Shown: positions 53,799-62,844, numbered from the stretch's first letter. The stretch is DNA of 64,000 bases from Neolewinella marina (GCF_002631205.1 NZ_PDLO01000001.1:372001-436000), one strand, 5' to 3'. Notes: a model not told the origin generated them from the sequence alone. Numbers and translations: made by a program.

Positions 53799-55073
53799 TT
53801 GAAAATAGTCTGCTTCGGTCCCGGCCCAAAATTCAAAGGCGGCATCTCGAATTACAACACCTCCCTGGCCAAGGCTCTCGACCGCCGGGGCGACTGCGAC
53901 GTGCACATCGTGAGCTGGACGCAGCAGTATCCGGCCATCATTCCGCGGGAGTTCGTGGACAAGACCAGCAAGGTGGACCTGCTCGATGGTACCGACATCA
54001 AGGTCCATTACCTGACCAACTACAACAACCCCCTGAGCTGGGAGGAGACCTACCGCAAAATCCGCGACCTCCAGCCCGACAAGGTGATCTTCCAGTGGGC
54101 CATCGCCATCCAGGGTTTGCCGATGGGCTATATCGCGCGCAGGCTGCGGCAGCACCGGGAAATCGAGGTGATCTTCGACCTTCACTTCGTCATCCAGAAG
54201 GAGAGCAGCTCCCTGGACCGCCGCTTCACCCGCTACGGGATTGCTCCGGCCAACACCTTCATCGCCCACGCCTACAAGACGGTGGACGAACTGCGGGAAC
54301 TTTTCCCGGACCGCAAGCTGTCGGTGACCGAGGACGGGGCGCGGACGCAGGTGCAAAAGACTACCCCGGTCATCAAGCTGTACCACCCCATTTATGAGCT
54401 TTTCCAACCGCGTGCGGATTTCGACGTGGCCGCCTTTCGGAGGGACCACGGGTTACGGGAGCACGTCTTCCTCTTCTTCGGCTTCATCCGCAAATACAAG
54501 GGGCTGCACAACGTCATCCGGGCCTTCGCCGAGCTGGCCGGCCGACGCGACGACGTCAGTCTGATCGTCTGTGGAGAATCCTTCTGGGATACCCTCAAAA
54601 CCGACAAGCTCAGCACCAAACTGAAGAACGCCACCTTTGGGCTGGCGAAGAAACTGTTCCTCAAGAAGGCGGACGACGAGCGCGATTACCGCCCGCTCGA
54701 CCTGATTGACGACCTGCAGCTCCGCGACCGAGTCCTGGTCAAAAATGAGTTCGTCGCCAACGAGGAAGTCCATAAATACTTCCAGGCCAGCGACGCCGTG
54801 GTGCTCTTCTACAGCTACGCCACCCCCTCCGGCGTGGAAAGCATCAGCTACAACTTCCAGCTGCCCGCCGTGGCTACCCGGGTGGGTCACTTCCCCGAGA
54901 CGATCGAGGACGGCTACAACGGCTACCTGGCGGAGCCGGACGACATCGAGGATATGGCCCGCCAGCTCGAAAGGATGATTGAAAGCCCCATTCCCCGGGC
55001 CAACGTCAAGGAGACGACCCGGGAGATGAGCTGGAACAATTACGCTACCGCCATAGTAGAAGGCGGTCTCTGA
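53799..55073 (+). CDS. glycosyltransferase (GT4-like, two Rossmann domains)
   Basis: Starts at TTG 53799, the only start that keeps the N-terminal MKIVCFGPGPKFKGGISNY fold; the TTG lies inside the degenerate CTCCTTGA repeat that borders the insertion. The 424-residue protein has a GT-B layout with GGISNY for the first domain and HVFLFFGFIRKYKG and ATPSGVESISYNFQLPAVAT for the donor-binding second domain, with the E of GVESIS typical of GT4 enzymes. Donor and acceptor are unknown. It follows the epimerase gene and probably adds a sugar to a cell-surface glycan. Its stop codon TGA is within the first unit of a palindrome array. Confidence 0.88.
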   Translation: MKIVCFGPGPKFKGGISNYNTSLAKALDRRGDCDVHIVSWTQQYPAIIPREFVDKTSKVDLLDGTDIKVHYLTNYNNPLSWEETYRKIRDLQPDKVIFQWAIAIQGLPMGYIARRLRQHREIEVIFDLHFVIQKESSSLDRRFTRYGIAPANTFIAHAYKTVDELRELFPDRKLSVTEDGARTQVQKTTPVIKLYHPIYELFQPRADFDVAAFRRDHGLREHVFLFFGFIRKYKGLHNVIRAFAELAGRRDDVSLIVCGESFWDTLKTDKLSTKLKNATFGLAKKLFLKKADDERDYRPLDLIDDLQLRDRVLVKNEFVANEEVHKYFQASDAVVLFYSYATPSGVESISYNFQLPAVATRVGHFPETIEDGYNGYLAEPDDIEDMARQLERMIESPIPRANVKETTREMSWNNYATAIVEGGL

Positions 55074-55155
55074 CCGCGCCAGCAAAATGCGGCCTCAGGC
55101 CGCGACAGTAAAATGCGGTCTCAGACCGCGACAGTAAGAGGCGGCCTCAGGCCGC
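55063..55155 (+). repeat. array of four 15-nt palindromes with 26-bp period
   Basis: GCGGYCTCWGRCCGC palindromes start at 55063, 55089, 55115 and 55141, exactly 26 nt apart, separated by 11-nt spacers (three spacers of the type GNNAGYAAAAT / GACAGTAAGAG). Units alternate GGCC/GGCC and GGTC/GACC, so changes in one arm are matched in the other. The first unit overlaps the stop codon of the glycosyltransferase. Confidence 0.9.
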
Positions 55156-55160
55156 GAACC

Positions 55161-56879
55161 CTACCGCCGGTAAGCCTCCTTACCACCCACGTAGGTAGCC
55201 ACCACTTCGGTATTCAGGATCTGGTCTTCCGCGCACTCCTTCAGGTTGTTGGTCAGCAGTACGAAATCCGCTTGCAGGCCCGGCCGCAAGCTCCCCCTTA
55301 CGTCTTCCTGGAAGGCGGCGTAGGCCGGGGCCGCCGTGTAGCTGTGCAGGGCTTCCTCCCGGGTCATTGACTGTTCGGGGAAGAAGGTGGCCTTGCCGTC
55401 GGCCCGTTTGCGGGTAACGGTGGCGTAGTAGGATTCGATGGGGTTGACGTCCTCCACCGGGGCGTCGGTGCCGTTGGTGACCACCGCGCGGGCATCCAGC
55501 AGGCTACGCCAGGGGTAGGCGCCGCTGCGGGCGCGTTCGGTGCCCAGGCGGGTTTCGGCGAAGAGGGCGTCGGAGGTACAGTGGATGCCCTGCATCGAGG
55601 CAATTACCCCGAGCTCAGCGAAGCGGGGAATGTCGTCCGGGTGAATGTGCTGGGCGTGTTCGATGCGCCAGCGCTTGTCGTCGGTGGGCGCGACGTAGCG
55701 GGCCATCACGTCCAGGGTTTCCCGGTTGGCGCGGTCGCCGATGGCGTGGACGCAGAGTTGCATGCCGTGGGCATCAGCCAGTTGGGCGATGCTGTCGACG
55801 GTCGCCACCAGGGTGGTATTCTGCCCGGTGAAGCCGGGGTTGTCGAAGTAGGGTTCCAGCAGCCAGGCACCGTAGCTGCCCAGGGCACCGTCGAGTTCGC
55901 TCTTGATGGCCGAGCATTCGAAGCGGTTGCCGTAGTGCGGCAGACCGGCCATATTCCCGGCCATCTCATCGTAGCCGTGGCGCAGCATCACCCAGAGGTT
56001 GAGCCGCAGGCTGTCGGCCGCGTCGAGTTCCTTGTACCACTCCACCTCGCGGAAGGTGCTGCCGGCGTCCTGGAAGGAGGTGATGCCGTTGCTGAGGACC
56101 TCGTCCTGGGCGGCGCGGATACCGGCCAGCCACTCGTCCTTGCGCTCGGTGGGCGTCATGGTCTGCACGAAATTCTGGTAGGCGTCGGCGATGAGGTCCA
56201 TGGCCCGCTCCTCGAATACCCCGATGGGGTCGCCGAGCTCGTCGCGCAGGATGCGGCCGCCCCGGGGGTCGGGGGTTTCCCGGGTCACGCCAGCCAGTTC
56301 CATGGCCTTGCCGTTGGCGTAAAGGGCGTGGCCGCTGGCGTGGCGGAGCACCACGGGGTGGTCGGGCGTTAGCTGGCTCAGTTCGTCGTGAATGGGATAC
56401 CCCCCGATGCTGTGGTCGTGGGGCTGGTCCCACTTTTCCTGGTGCCACCCCCGGCCGGTGATCCAGACCCCTTCGGGGGTTTCCCGGGCGCGCTCCTCTA
56501 CCATGGCGAGGATTTCGTCCCAGCTGCGCGAGCGCAGGAAATTCAGGTTGCGGAGGCTGCTGCCCAGTCCGCTGAAGTGGGCGTGCCCCTCGATGAAGCC
56601 CGGCATGAGAAATTGCCCTTCCGCGTCAAGGCGGCGGGTCGCGGGTTCCAGTTGACCGGTCCAGGCCGCCGTGTCCGACCCGATGTCCAGGATGGTCCCG
56701 TCAGCCCCCACTAGCAGGGCGGTGGCGGGAGCCAGTCCTTCGCCGGCCCAGATGTCGGCGTTATAGACCAGCAGGGCGGCCGCCGAATCGTCCTTCCCTT
56801 CCGCCGGGCCGCCACAGCCGAAGGACAAGAGTAGAAGCAGGAACAGGAAAGTAGCGCAGGTATATCGGCAAGGGAGCAT
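55161..56879 (-). CDS. amidohydrolase lipoprotein (YtcJ-like, amidohydrolase 3)
   Basis: The 572-residue protein has a lipoprotein signal (MLPCRYTCATFLFLLLLLSFGC, Cys at about 22) and an amidohydrolase fold with metal-ligand motif GHAHFSG (about 97), LCVHAIGDRAN near 375 and WRIEHAQHI near 405, with NGTDAPVEDVNP supplying the final Asp. The family hydrolyses amides or N-formyl compounds; substrates are usually unknown. Its C-terminus is next to the palindrome array. The divergent murA promoter region lies to its right. Confidence 0.88.
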   Translation of the reverse strand: MLPCRYTCATFLFLLLLLSFGCGGPAEGKDDSAAALLVYNADIWAGEGLAPATALLVGADGTILDIGSDTAAWTGQLEPATRRLDAEGQFLMPGFIEGHAHFSGLGSSLRNLNFLRSRSWDEILAMVEERARETPEGVWITGRGWHQEKWDQPHDHSIGGYPIHDELSQLTPDHPVVLRHASGHALYANGKAMELAGVTRETPDPRGGRILRDELGDPIGVFEERAMDLIADAYQNFVQTMTPTERKDEWLAGIRAAQDEVLSNGITSFQDAGSTFREVEWYKELDAADSLRLNLWVMLRHGYDEMAGNMAGLPHYGNRFECSAIKSELDGALGSYGAWLLEPYFDNPGFTGQNTTLVATVDSIAQLADAHGMQLCVHAIGDRANRETLDVMARYVAPTDDKRWRIEHAQHIHPDDIPRFAELGVIASMQGIHCTSDALFAETRLGTERARSGAYPWRSLLDARAVVTNGTDAPVEDVNPIESYYATVTRKRADGKATFFPEQSMTREEALHSYTAAPAYAAFQEDVRGSLRPGLQADFVLLTNNLKECAEDQILNTEVVATYVGGKEAYRR

Positions 56880-57052
56880 GGGCGAAAGAATTATCAGAAG
56901 AAAAGTGAGGCGGCCAAAGGTAATTCACCCCGGCCCCTCGGCTCCCGGGATTTGCACGGAACCCGCGCGCCGCCGCCCCGATAATGCCCCCGCAACCTCC
57001 TTCCGGGGCCATTCGGACCGTGCAACAACGCAACAACTATTGCAACTCTCCT

Positions 57053-57060
57053 TACCTTGC
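57053..57060 (+). promoter_or_regulatory. possible -7 box of murA
   Basis: TACCTTGC, two mismatches from TAnnTTTG, ends 5 nt before the murA ATG, so the message would be leaderless. No -33 TTG is at the expected distance. Confidence 0.4.
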
Positions 57061-57065
57061 CGCCA

Positions 57066-58382
57066 ATGAATACGAACGGAACCTTTATCGTTGAGGGAGG
57101 CCACCAGCTTTCCGGTGAAATCGTCCCCCAGGGCGCCAAAAATGAAGCCCTGCAAATCCTGAGCGCCACCCTGCTCACGGCCGAACCCGTGCGGGTAGAG
57201 AACCTGCCGGACATCGAGGACGTCAACAAATTGCTCTCCCTGATCGCCGGCCTCGGCGCGGAGGTGGATCGCCACGACCGGCAAACGGTCACGATCACCG
57301 CCCGCAACATCAACCTGGATTACGTACTCAGCGCGGACTACGTGCGGGACGCCCAGCGGATCCGGGGCTCGGTAATGCTGATCGCCCCCCTGCTGAACCG
57401 CTACGGACAAGCCAGCCTGCCGAAGCCCGGCGGCGACAAGATCGGACGCCGCCGTCTGGACGCCCACCTGCTCGGACTGCAGGCCCTGGGCGCTGACTTC
57501 GAGTACGACGACACCAAAAACATCTACGCCTTCCGTACCGACGGACTGAAGGGCACCTTCATCCACATGGACGAGATCAGCGTCACCGGTACGGCCAACG
57601 TACTGATGGCCGCCGTGCTGGCCAAGGGAGAAACCACCATCTACAACGCCGCCTGCGAGCCCTACCTCCAGCAGCTGTCGCAGATGCTCAACAGCATGGG
57701 CGCCCGTATCGAGGGCATCGGCTCCAATTTGCTCAAGGTGGAGGGGGTCGACCGCCTCGGCGGCTGTACCCACCGGATGCTGCCCGACATGATCGAGATC
57801 GGCAGCTTCATCGGGCTGGCGGCCATCACCCAGAGCGACATCACCATCAAGGACGTGCGGCTCGACATGCTCGGCATCATTCCGCGCACCTTCGAGCGGC
57901 TCGGCATCCAGATGGAATACCTCGGTGACGACATCCGCATCCCCCCCCAGGAGCACTACGAGGTCCAGAACTTCCTCGACGGCGGCATCCTGACCATCTA
58001 CGATGCCCCCTGGCCGGGATTCACCCCCGACCTGATGAGTATCGCCCTGGTCACCGCCATCCAGGCACGGGGCGCGGTACTCTTTCACCAGAAGATGTTC
58101 GAGAGCCGGCTCTTCTTCGTGGACAAACTGATCGACATGGGAGCACAGATCATCCTCTGTGACCCCCACCGGGCTACCGTCATCGGGATGGACCGCCGCA
58201 ACCCGCTGCGCGGGATCCGCATGACCAGCCCCGACATCCGCGCCGGCGTCAGCCTTTTGATCGCCGCCCTGTCGGCCGAGGGCACCAGCCGGATCGACAA
58301 CATCTACCAGATCGACCGCGGTTACCAGAACATCGACACGCGACTGCGCGCCCTCGGGGCCCGCATCACGCGGGAAGACTAA
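57066..58382 (+). CDS. murA: UDP-N-acetylglucosamine 1-carboxyvinyltransferase with Asp in the catalytic Cys position
   Basis: Start 57066 (MNTNGTFIVEGG). The 438-residue protein is complete and has family motifs QGAKNEAL (K25, N26), LSADYVRDAQRIRGS and the active loop PKPGGDKIGRRRLD. MurA makes the first committed step of peptidoglycan synthesis. In most MurA proteins this loop holds a Cys (E. coli Cys115) that fosfomycin alkylates; here the residue is D124. The same change is known in naturally fosfomycin-insensitive MurA enzymes, such as those of mycobacteria and chlamydia. A DUF4286 gene follows by 15 nt. Confidence 0.95.
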   Translation: MNTNGTFIVEGGHQLSGEIVPQGAKNEALQILSATLLTAEPVRVENLPDIEDVNKLLSLIAGLGAEVDRHDRQTVTITARNINLDYVLSADYVRDAQRIRGSVMLIAPLLNRYGQASLPKPGGDKIGRRRLDAHLLGLQALGADFEYDDTKNIYAFRTDGLKGTFIHMDEISVTGTANVLMAAVLAKGETTIYNAACEPYLQQLSQMLNSMGARIEGIGSNLLKVEGVDRLGGCTHRMLPDMIEIGSFIGLAAITQSDITIKDVRLDMLGIIPRTFERLGIQMEYLGDDIRIPPQEHYEVQNFLDGGILTIYDAPWPGFTPDLMSIALVTAIQARGAVLFHQKMFESRLFFVDKLIDMGAQIILCDPHRATVIGMDRRNPLRGIRMTSPDIRAGVSLLIAALSAEGTSRIDNIYQIDRGYQNIDTRLRALGARITRED

Positions 58383-58397
58383 CGCTACCCCACCGCC

Positions 58398-58712
58398 ATG
58401 CTACTCTACAACATCACCAACAAGATCGAACACGGCATCCACGAAGACTGGGTGAGCTGGATGCAGCAGTCCTACATCCCCCACGTGATGGAGAGCGGCG
58501 TCTTCGAGGACTACAAGTTCAGCCGGCTGCTGGGCGTGGACGAGACCGACGGGGTGACCTACGCCCTGCAGTTTACCGTGAGTTCCCGGCCGGCCTTCGA
58601 CATCTACCAGGAGAAGTTCGCCTTTGACCACCAGCAGATGCACGACCGCCGGTTCAAGGGCAACTTCGTTTCCTTCCGTTCGGTGCTGGACGTGGTGGAT
58701 CACGGGCAGTAG
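58398..58712 (+). CDS. DUF4286 family protein
   Basis: The 104-residue protein starts MLLYNITNKIEHGIHEDWVS and has the family features MxxxYIPHV (QQSYIPHVMESG) and YALQF, ending with VLDVVDHG. It resembles ferredoxin-like dimeric alpha-beta barrel proteins (DUF4286). Its function is unknown. It sits 15 nt after murA and may be co-transcribed. Confidence 0.85.
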   Translation: MLLYNITNKIEHGIHEDWVSWMQQSYIPHVMESGVFEDYKFSRLLGVDETDGVTYALQFTVSSRPAFDIYQEKFAFDHQQMHDRRFKGNFVSFRSVLDVVDHGQ

Positions 58713-58736
58713 TCCGCCCTCCCCCACCGGAGCAAG

Positions 58737-60005
58737 CTAGTCGTACAAGCCCATCAGCAGCCAATCGGCCAGCAACTGACGGTTGCGGGGGTTGATGATG
58801 CGTTGCTGGTCGCTGCTGTTGGCGATGTTGGCCAGCTCAATGTACACTCCACTGGGCTTGGTTTCCCGCAGCATGTGCAGGTCGCGCTCACTGACCGACC
58901 CCTCGTAGCCCCGCCCGGGACGGTACTGGTCGTACTTCGCGCTGAAGGTGCGCTGGATCTGCTCGGCGCGGTGGGCGCCCCGCAGGTCACCTTCCGGGTA
59001 GTAGAGGAATACATCAATGCGCTGCCCCCGGTGGCGGCTGTCGATGTGGATGGCAATCATGGTCTGGTCCACGATACCCTTGGCGAGGTTTTCGTCGTAG
59101 AGGGCGTTGATGATGTCCGACCGCTGGAACAGCCGCGCCTTCTGGCTGCGGGGCAGGGAAGCTCCCCCCCACACTGTTTCGTCGCTGTCGGGGGTCAGGT
59201 ATTCGTCGTCGCGGATGCCGTCGTTCTCATCCCGGATGATCATGTACGGGGTGCCACCGTGCTGGAGGATATTGCGGCAGAGGCGCAGGGCTACGTCGTA
59301 GGCGTATTCGTCTTCCGCGAGCAGGTGGTCGCCCCGCCGCCCCACCGCGCCGGGGTCGGGCCCGCCGTGGCCGGCTACGATGTAGAAGATGCGTCCGGCC
59401 AGGCTGCGGTCGATCAGCGGTACCTCGGCGTAAGTGTCGCCAAAGATCTTGAAGGTGCGGGGGCCGGAGCGGGTCACCTGCTCCGGCACCGCGATGGGGT
59501 CGCGGTCGGCGGCCCGGTCCTTCAGCCGCTCCAGTTCCTCCTCGCTGCCGGCGTTCTCTCCCAGGTTTACGATGTCCGGTTCCGTTTTGGTGAAGCCGAG
59601 GTTGCCCGAGCAGTGGTCGATGTGGTAGGGCACCCAGAGTACCCGGTCGTCGCGGTAATCGCTTTCGCGCAGCCCCGCGGCCAACAGGTCCTCGTTGTAC
59701 TCCTTGATCGCTACGGCGCGGTCCCAGTTATCGTTCCCCGTGGTGCTGCGGATACTTTTCCCGTCGTACTGGAACACCTCAATGGGCAATTCGTAGCGGT
59801 AGCCCACCATCAGCTTGCTGTTGCTGTTCAGCCGGTTAAGCCGCTTGAATTCATCGATATTGCAGCCATAGGCCACGAGGTTGTAGCGCCGCAGGAGGGA
59901 GTAGATCCCGTCCCCCCGGCGGGCTTCCACGGCCAGCTGCTCGGCCTGCAGGACGCCACCGCCCAGGAGGCAGGTCAGCAACAAGATTCGGGAGAGCAGG
60001 GTCAT
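58737..60005 (-). CDS. N-acetylmuramoyl-L-alanine amidase with LysM-like domain
   Basis: The 422-residue protein has a signal peptide (MTLLSRILLLTCLLGGGVLQAEQ, cut after about 20), an N-terminal LysM-like peptidoglycan-binding segment (ARRGDGIYSLLRRYNLVAYG), and an Amidase_3 zinc domain (about 205-420) with first zinc ligand His in VAGHGGPDPG, the second in IAIHIDS, and the catalytic Glu in VYIELAN, with EDEYAYDVA for the further ligand Glu. It cleaves the amide bond between muramic acid and the stem peptide. It is convergent with the DUF4286 gene. Confidence 0.88.
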   Translation of the reverse strand: MTLLSRILLLTCLLGGGVLQAEQLAVEARRGDGIYSLLRRYNLVAYGCNIDEFKRLNRLNSNSKLMVGYRYELPIEVFQYDGKSIRSTTGNDNWDRAVAIKEYNEDLLAAGLRESDYRDDRVLWVPYHIDHCSGNLGFTKTEPDIVNLGENAGSEEELERLKDRAADRDPIAVPEQVTRSGPRTFKIFGDTYAEVPLIDRSLAGRIFYIVAGHGGPDPGAVGRRGDHLLAEDEYAYDVALRLCRNILQHGGTPYMIIRDENDGIRDDEYLTPDSDETVWGGASLPRSQKARLFQRSDIINALYDENLAKGIVDQTMIAIHIDSRHRGQRIDVFLYYPEGDLRGAHRAEQIQRTFSAKYDQYRPGRGYEGSVSERDLHMLRETKPSGVYIELANIANSSDQQRIINPRNRQLLADWLLMGLYD

Positions 60006-60068
60006 TCGGTTCGGTTTCAGTAAGGGAAGTATAAACGCAGCGGGGGCAGCTTAGCGTGGATGCGGACG

Positions 60069-60076
60069 TATCTTTG
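60069..60076 (+). promoter_or_regulatory. -7 promoter box of ccmB
   Basis: TATCTTTG, exact TAnnTTTG match, ends 8 nt before the ATG at 60085, again implying a leaderless or very short leader. No consensus -33. Confidence 0.5.
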
Positions 60077-60084
60077 CCCGTCCT

Positions 60085-60747
60085 ATGTCCACGGTACGGC
60101 AAATTTATAAACTCCTGCATTGGGAACTGCGCCTTGAGTGGCGAGACAAGTACGCCCTGGGTAGTATTTTCCTTTACGTCATCACTACGGTGGTCATCGT
60201 CTACCTGTCGGTGGGCAATGCGCTGGAGGGTCCGGTATTCAACGCCCTGTACTGGATCATTCTTTTCTTCGGGGCTACCGTGGCGGCGGGGCGGAGCTTC
60301 CTGCGGGAGGGCGGCCGGCGCCACTACTACTACTATACCGTGGCCGGCCCATTGGCCCTGCTGTTCAGCAAGTTGATCTTCAACGCCATTGTGATCTGGC
60401 TGATCGGGGGGCTCACCTTTGCCCTGCTTTCCCTGTTCGCTCCGCTGGCGGTAGTGGTGTATCCCCTGCCCCTTCTCCTCGCCGTCTTCTTCGGCGGCAT
60501 CGGACTATCGGCCATCCTCACCTTCGTGTCGGCCATCACCGCCCGGGCCGGGGGAAGTGGCACCCTGATGGCCATTCTCTCATTTCCGCTGGTGATCCCC
60601 CTGCTGAAGCTTTTGCTCGATGCGGGACTGTACGCCATCGACGCGGGCAGCAACGACGTCTGGCAGCCGATCTACCTCACCGTGGCCGTCGACCTCATCG
60701 CCCTGGCCGTGGGCATCGTGCTTTTTCCCTTCGTCTGGCGCGACTAA
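60085..60747 (+). CDS. ccmB: heme exporter protein CcmB
   Basis: The 220-residue protein has six predicted membrane segments (about 22-42, 52-69, 93-118, 125-148, 158-180, 195-215), with the CcmB-type N-terminus LLHWELRLEWRDKYALGS and a FGGIGLSAILTFVSAITARAG segment. CcmB is the membrane part of the CcmAB system for c-type cytochrome maturation. No ccmA or ccmC is adjacent here. It is followed by its own downstream gene on the same strand after 89 nt with a separate promoter box. Confidence 0.85.
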   Translation: MSTVRQIYKLLHWELRLEWRDKYALGSIFLYVITTVVIVYLSVGNALEGPVFNALYWIILFFGATVAAGRSFLREGGRRHYYYYTVAGPLALLFSKLIFNAIVIWLIGGLTFALLSLFAPLAVVVYPLPLLLAVFFGGIGLSAILTFVSAITARAGGSGTLMAILSFPLVIPLLKLLLDAGLYAIDAGSNDVWQPIYLTVAVDLIALAVGIVLFPFVWRD

Positions 60748-60784
60748 AGCCGTTTATGCCGGCCCGGGCTTGCTCCGCCGACCG

Positions 60785-60792
60785 TATCTTTG
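60785..60792 (+). promoter_or_regulatory. -7 promoter box of sdaA
   Basis: TATCTTTG, exact TAnnTTTG match, 44 nt before the ATG at 60837. No consensus -33. Confidence 0.5.
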
Positions 60793-60836
60793 TATCCGTT
60801 GTCATGGCAACGGTTTGCCTTCCCTAACCCTATCCT

Positions 60837-62237
60837 ATGTCCCGTCTTAGCGTTTTCGACATCTACAAAATTGGCGTCGGCCCTTCCTCCTCCCACACCC
60901 TGGGACCGTGGCGGGCGGGTCAGGATTTTGCCCGCGAACTGGCGGGGGCGCAGGTGCAAAGCCTGGGGGTACAGCTCTTTGGCTCCCTGGCAAAAACCGG
61001 GGTCGGCCACGGCACCGACATCGCCGTTGTCCTCGGTCTCCAGGGCTTCGATCCGGTTACCATTCCCACCCGCGACATCCCCGAGTTGATCGAGAAGGTC
61101 AAAACCTCCGGCACCCTGATGGTCAATGGAACGGCCGTTCCCTTTTCTTTCCGCGACGACATCGTCTTTCAACCCACCACTCATCCCGGCCACCCCAACA
61201 CCCTGATTTTCACCGCCCTGACCGATGCGGGCGAACTGCGGCGGGAAACGTATTTCTCCCTCGGGGGCGGGTTCATCGAGCGGGAAGGGCATACCGCGGC
61301 GGTGGAGCAGGATTACAATTTTGTCCACGACGTGTCCTCCGGCGAGAAGATGATCGCCCTGTCGGCCCGCTCCGGCAAGACCATCACCAGGCTGCTGTAC
61401 GAAAACGAGCGGTGCATCTATTCCAGCGAGGAGATCCACCGGCGGGTGGAGAACCTCTTCCAGGTGATGCTGAACTGCGTCTACCGGGGCTGCCACACCG
61501 AGGGCGTGCTGCCCGGCGGACTGAACGTGAAGCGGCGCGCCGCCGCCCTGAACCGCAAATTGCTGGCCGGCAAGGTATACCCCGACCGCAAGCAGTGGCT
61601 CGACGCCATCCGCCGCACTACCCGCGACTTCTCCACGGTGAACCAGTGGATCAGCTGTTTCGCCCTGGCCGTCAACGAGGAGAACGCCGCCCTCGGCCGC
61701 GTGGTTACCTCCCCCACCAACGGGGCCGCCGGGGTCATTCCGGCCGTGCTACTTTATCACTACCTCTTCGGCAATTTCGGGGAGGATGACCTGATGCGCT
61801 TCTTCCTGAGCAGCGGACAAATCGGTGCCCTCTTCAAGCAAGGGGCTACCATCAGCGCCGCCGTGGGTGGCTGTCAGGCTGAGGTAGGAGTCAGTTCAGC
61901 CATGGCCGCCGCCGGACTGACCGAAGTACTCGGGGGCAGTACGAAGCAGGTACTGCAGGCCGCCGAGATCGCTATGGAACACCACCTGGGGCTCACCTGC
62001 GACCCGATCGGCGGACTGGTACAGGTGCCCTGCATCGAGCGCAACGCCATGGGCGCCATGAAGGCCATCACGGCCTCCAACCTGGCCCTGGCCGGCAACG
62101 CCAGCAACGCGGTGGTCCACTTCGACGCCGTGGTGGCTACGATGTGGGAAACCGCCCAGCACATGCACAGCAAGTACAAGGAAACCGCGGAAGGCGGGCT
62201 GGCCGTCCACGTTTCCGTGGCGCGCCCGGAATGCTAG
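60837..62237 (+). CDS. sdaA: L-serine ammonia-lyase (iron-sulfur, single chain)
   Basis: The 466-residue protein has the fused beta-alpha layout of single-chain L-serine dehydratases: N-terminal [19 protein letters not shown] and the catalytic domain with CYS residues in [16 protein letters not shown] and VPCIERN that hold the [4Fe-4S] cluster. It deaminates L-serine to pyruvate and ammonia. It is convergent with lptE, with 6 nt between stops. Confidence 0.95.
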   Translation: MSRLSVFDIYKIGVGPSSSHTLGPWRAGQDFARELAGAQVQSLGVQLFGSLAKTGVGHGTDIAVVLGLQGFDPVTIPTRDIPELIEKVKTSGTLMVNGTAVPFSFRDDIVFQPTTHPGHPNTLIFTALTDAGELRRETYFSLGGGFIEREGHTAAVEQDYNFVHDVSSGEKMIALSARSGKTITRLLYENERCIYSSEEIHRRVENLFQVMLNCVYRGCHTEGVLPGGLNVKRRAAALNRKLLAGKVYPDRKQWLDAIRRTTRDFSTVNQWISCFALAVNEENAALGRVVTSPTNGAAGVIPAVLLYHYLFGNFGEDDLMRFFLSSGQIGALFKQGATISAAVGGCQAEVGVSSAMAAAGLTEVLGGSTKQVLQAAEIAMEHHLGLTCDPIGGLVQVPCIERNAMGAMKAITASNLALAGNASNAVVHFDAVVATMWETAQHMHSKYKETAEGGLAVHVSVARPEC

Positions 62238-62243
62238 CCTGCC

Positions 62244-62750
62244 CTACCAGTCGTCGGCGAAGGCCCGGTTAAAGATTTTCTCGTTCAGGTTTTCCAGGAT
62301 CTCGGCGATTGCCTCGTCCTGTACGCTGGCCAGGGTCTGCTCGCCGGGGAAGGGGAAGTACTCCGTAAAGTTGCTCTTCCAGTTTTCCGCGCTGGGGTCC
62401 AGCAGGTTGGTGTACTCGATGGCCACCACGATGGTCAGGCGGTTGAGTTTGGAGAAGGCCGCCGTCTCATTGCCGGCACTGGCGCCTTCGGCGGTCACCC
62501 GGAAATCCACCAGGGTGCCGCGAATCTCGATGTCCGGATTGTCCTCGGTGACGATCAGGCGGGCCTCGTCGCGGACCTTGTCGCGCAGCGATTCCGTCAG
62601 GTCCATGGCCAGCGTCGGCGGGGCCCCGAGGGAGTTGTCCAGGAATACCGGTACGTAGGCCCGCTCCACCCCTTCGGGGATGGTAATACCCCGGAAGGAG
62701 TAGCAACCGGTGAAGAGCAGGGTAAGACAAAGCAGAATCGGCAGGCGCAT
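62244..62750 (-). CDS. lptE: LptE-like LPS-assembly lipoprotein
   Basis: Start 62750 (MRLPILLCLTLLFTGC, lipid Cys 16); a TTG at 62756 is possible but needless. The 168-residue protein has the LptE opening CYSFRGITIPEGVERAYVPVF and helix LTESLRDKVRDEARL. LptE plugs the LptD barrel in outer-membrane LPS delivery. No lptD is nearby. The Crp/Fnr gene upstream is separated by a terminator. Confidence 0.88.
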   Translation of the reverse strand: MRLPILLCLTLLFTGCYSFRGITIPEGVERAYVPVFLDNSLGAPPTLAMDLTESLRDKVRDEARLIVTEDNPDIEIRGTLVDFRVTAEGASAGNETAAFSKLNRLTIVVAIEYTNLLDPSAENWKSNFTEYFPFPGEQTLASVQDEAIAEILENLNEKIFNRAFADDW

Positions 62751-62766
62751 AGGCAACGAACGAGAA

Positions 62767-62798
62767 ACTCCCGCCCGGCGTTGCCGCCGGCCGGGAGT
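62767..62798 (-). terminator. intrinsic terminator of the Crp/Fnr gene
   Basis: A 14-bp stem with one mismatch (ACTCCCGCCCGGCG / CGCCGGCCGGGAGT) and a GNRA-type loop (GCAA on the minus strand), followed on the minus strand by TTTCTC, 47 nt after the stop. Confidence 0.7.
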
Positions 62799-62844
62799 CC
62801 ATTTATTTGTGGAACCGCAAAGTTAGTCAGCCAACCGGGATGCC

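Noticed and set aside
55063-55155. CRISPR array
   Set aside because: Repeats are 15-nt palindromes with 11-nt nearly constant spacers. CRISPR spacers are about 30 nt and variable, and no cas gene is near.
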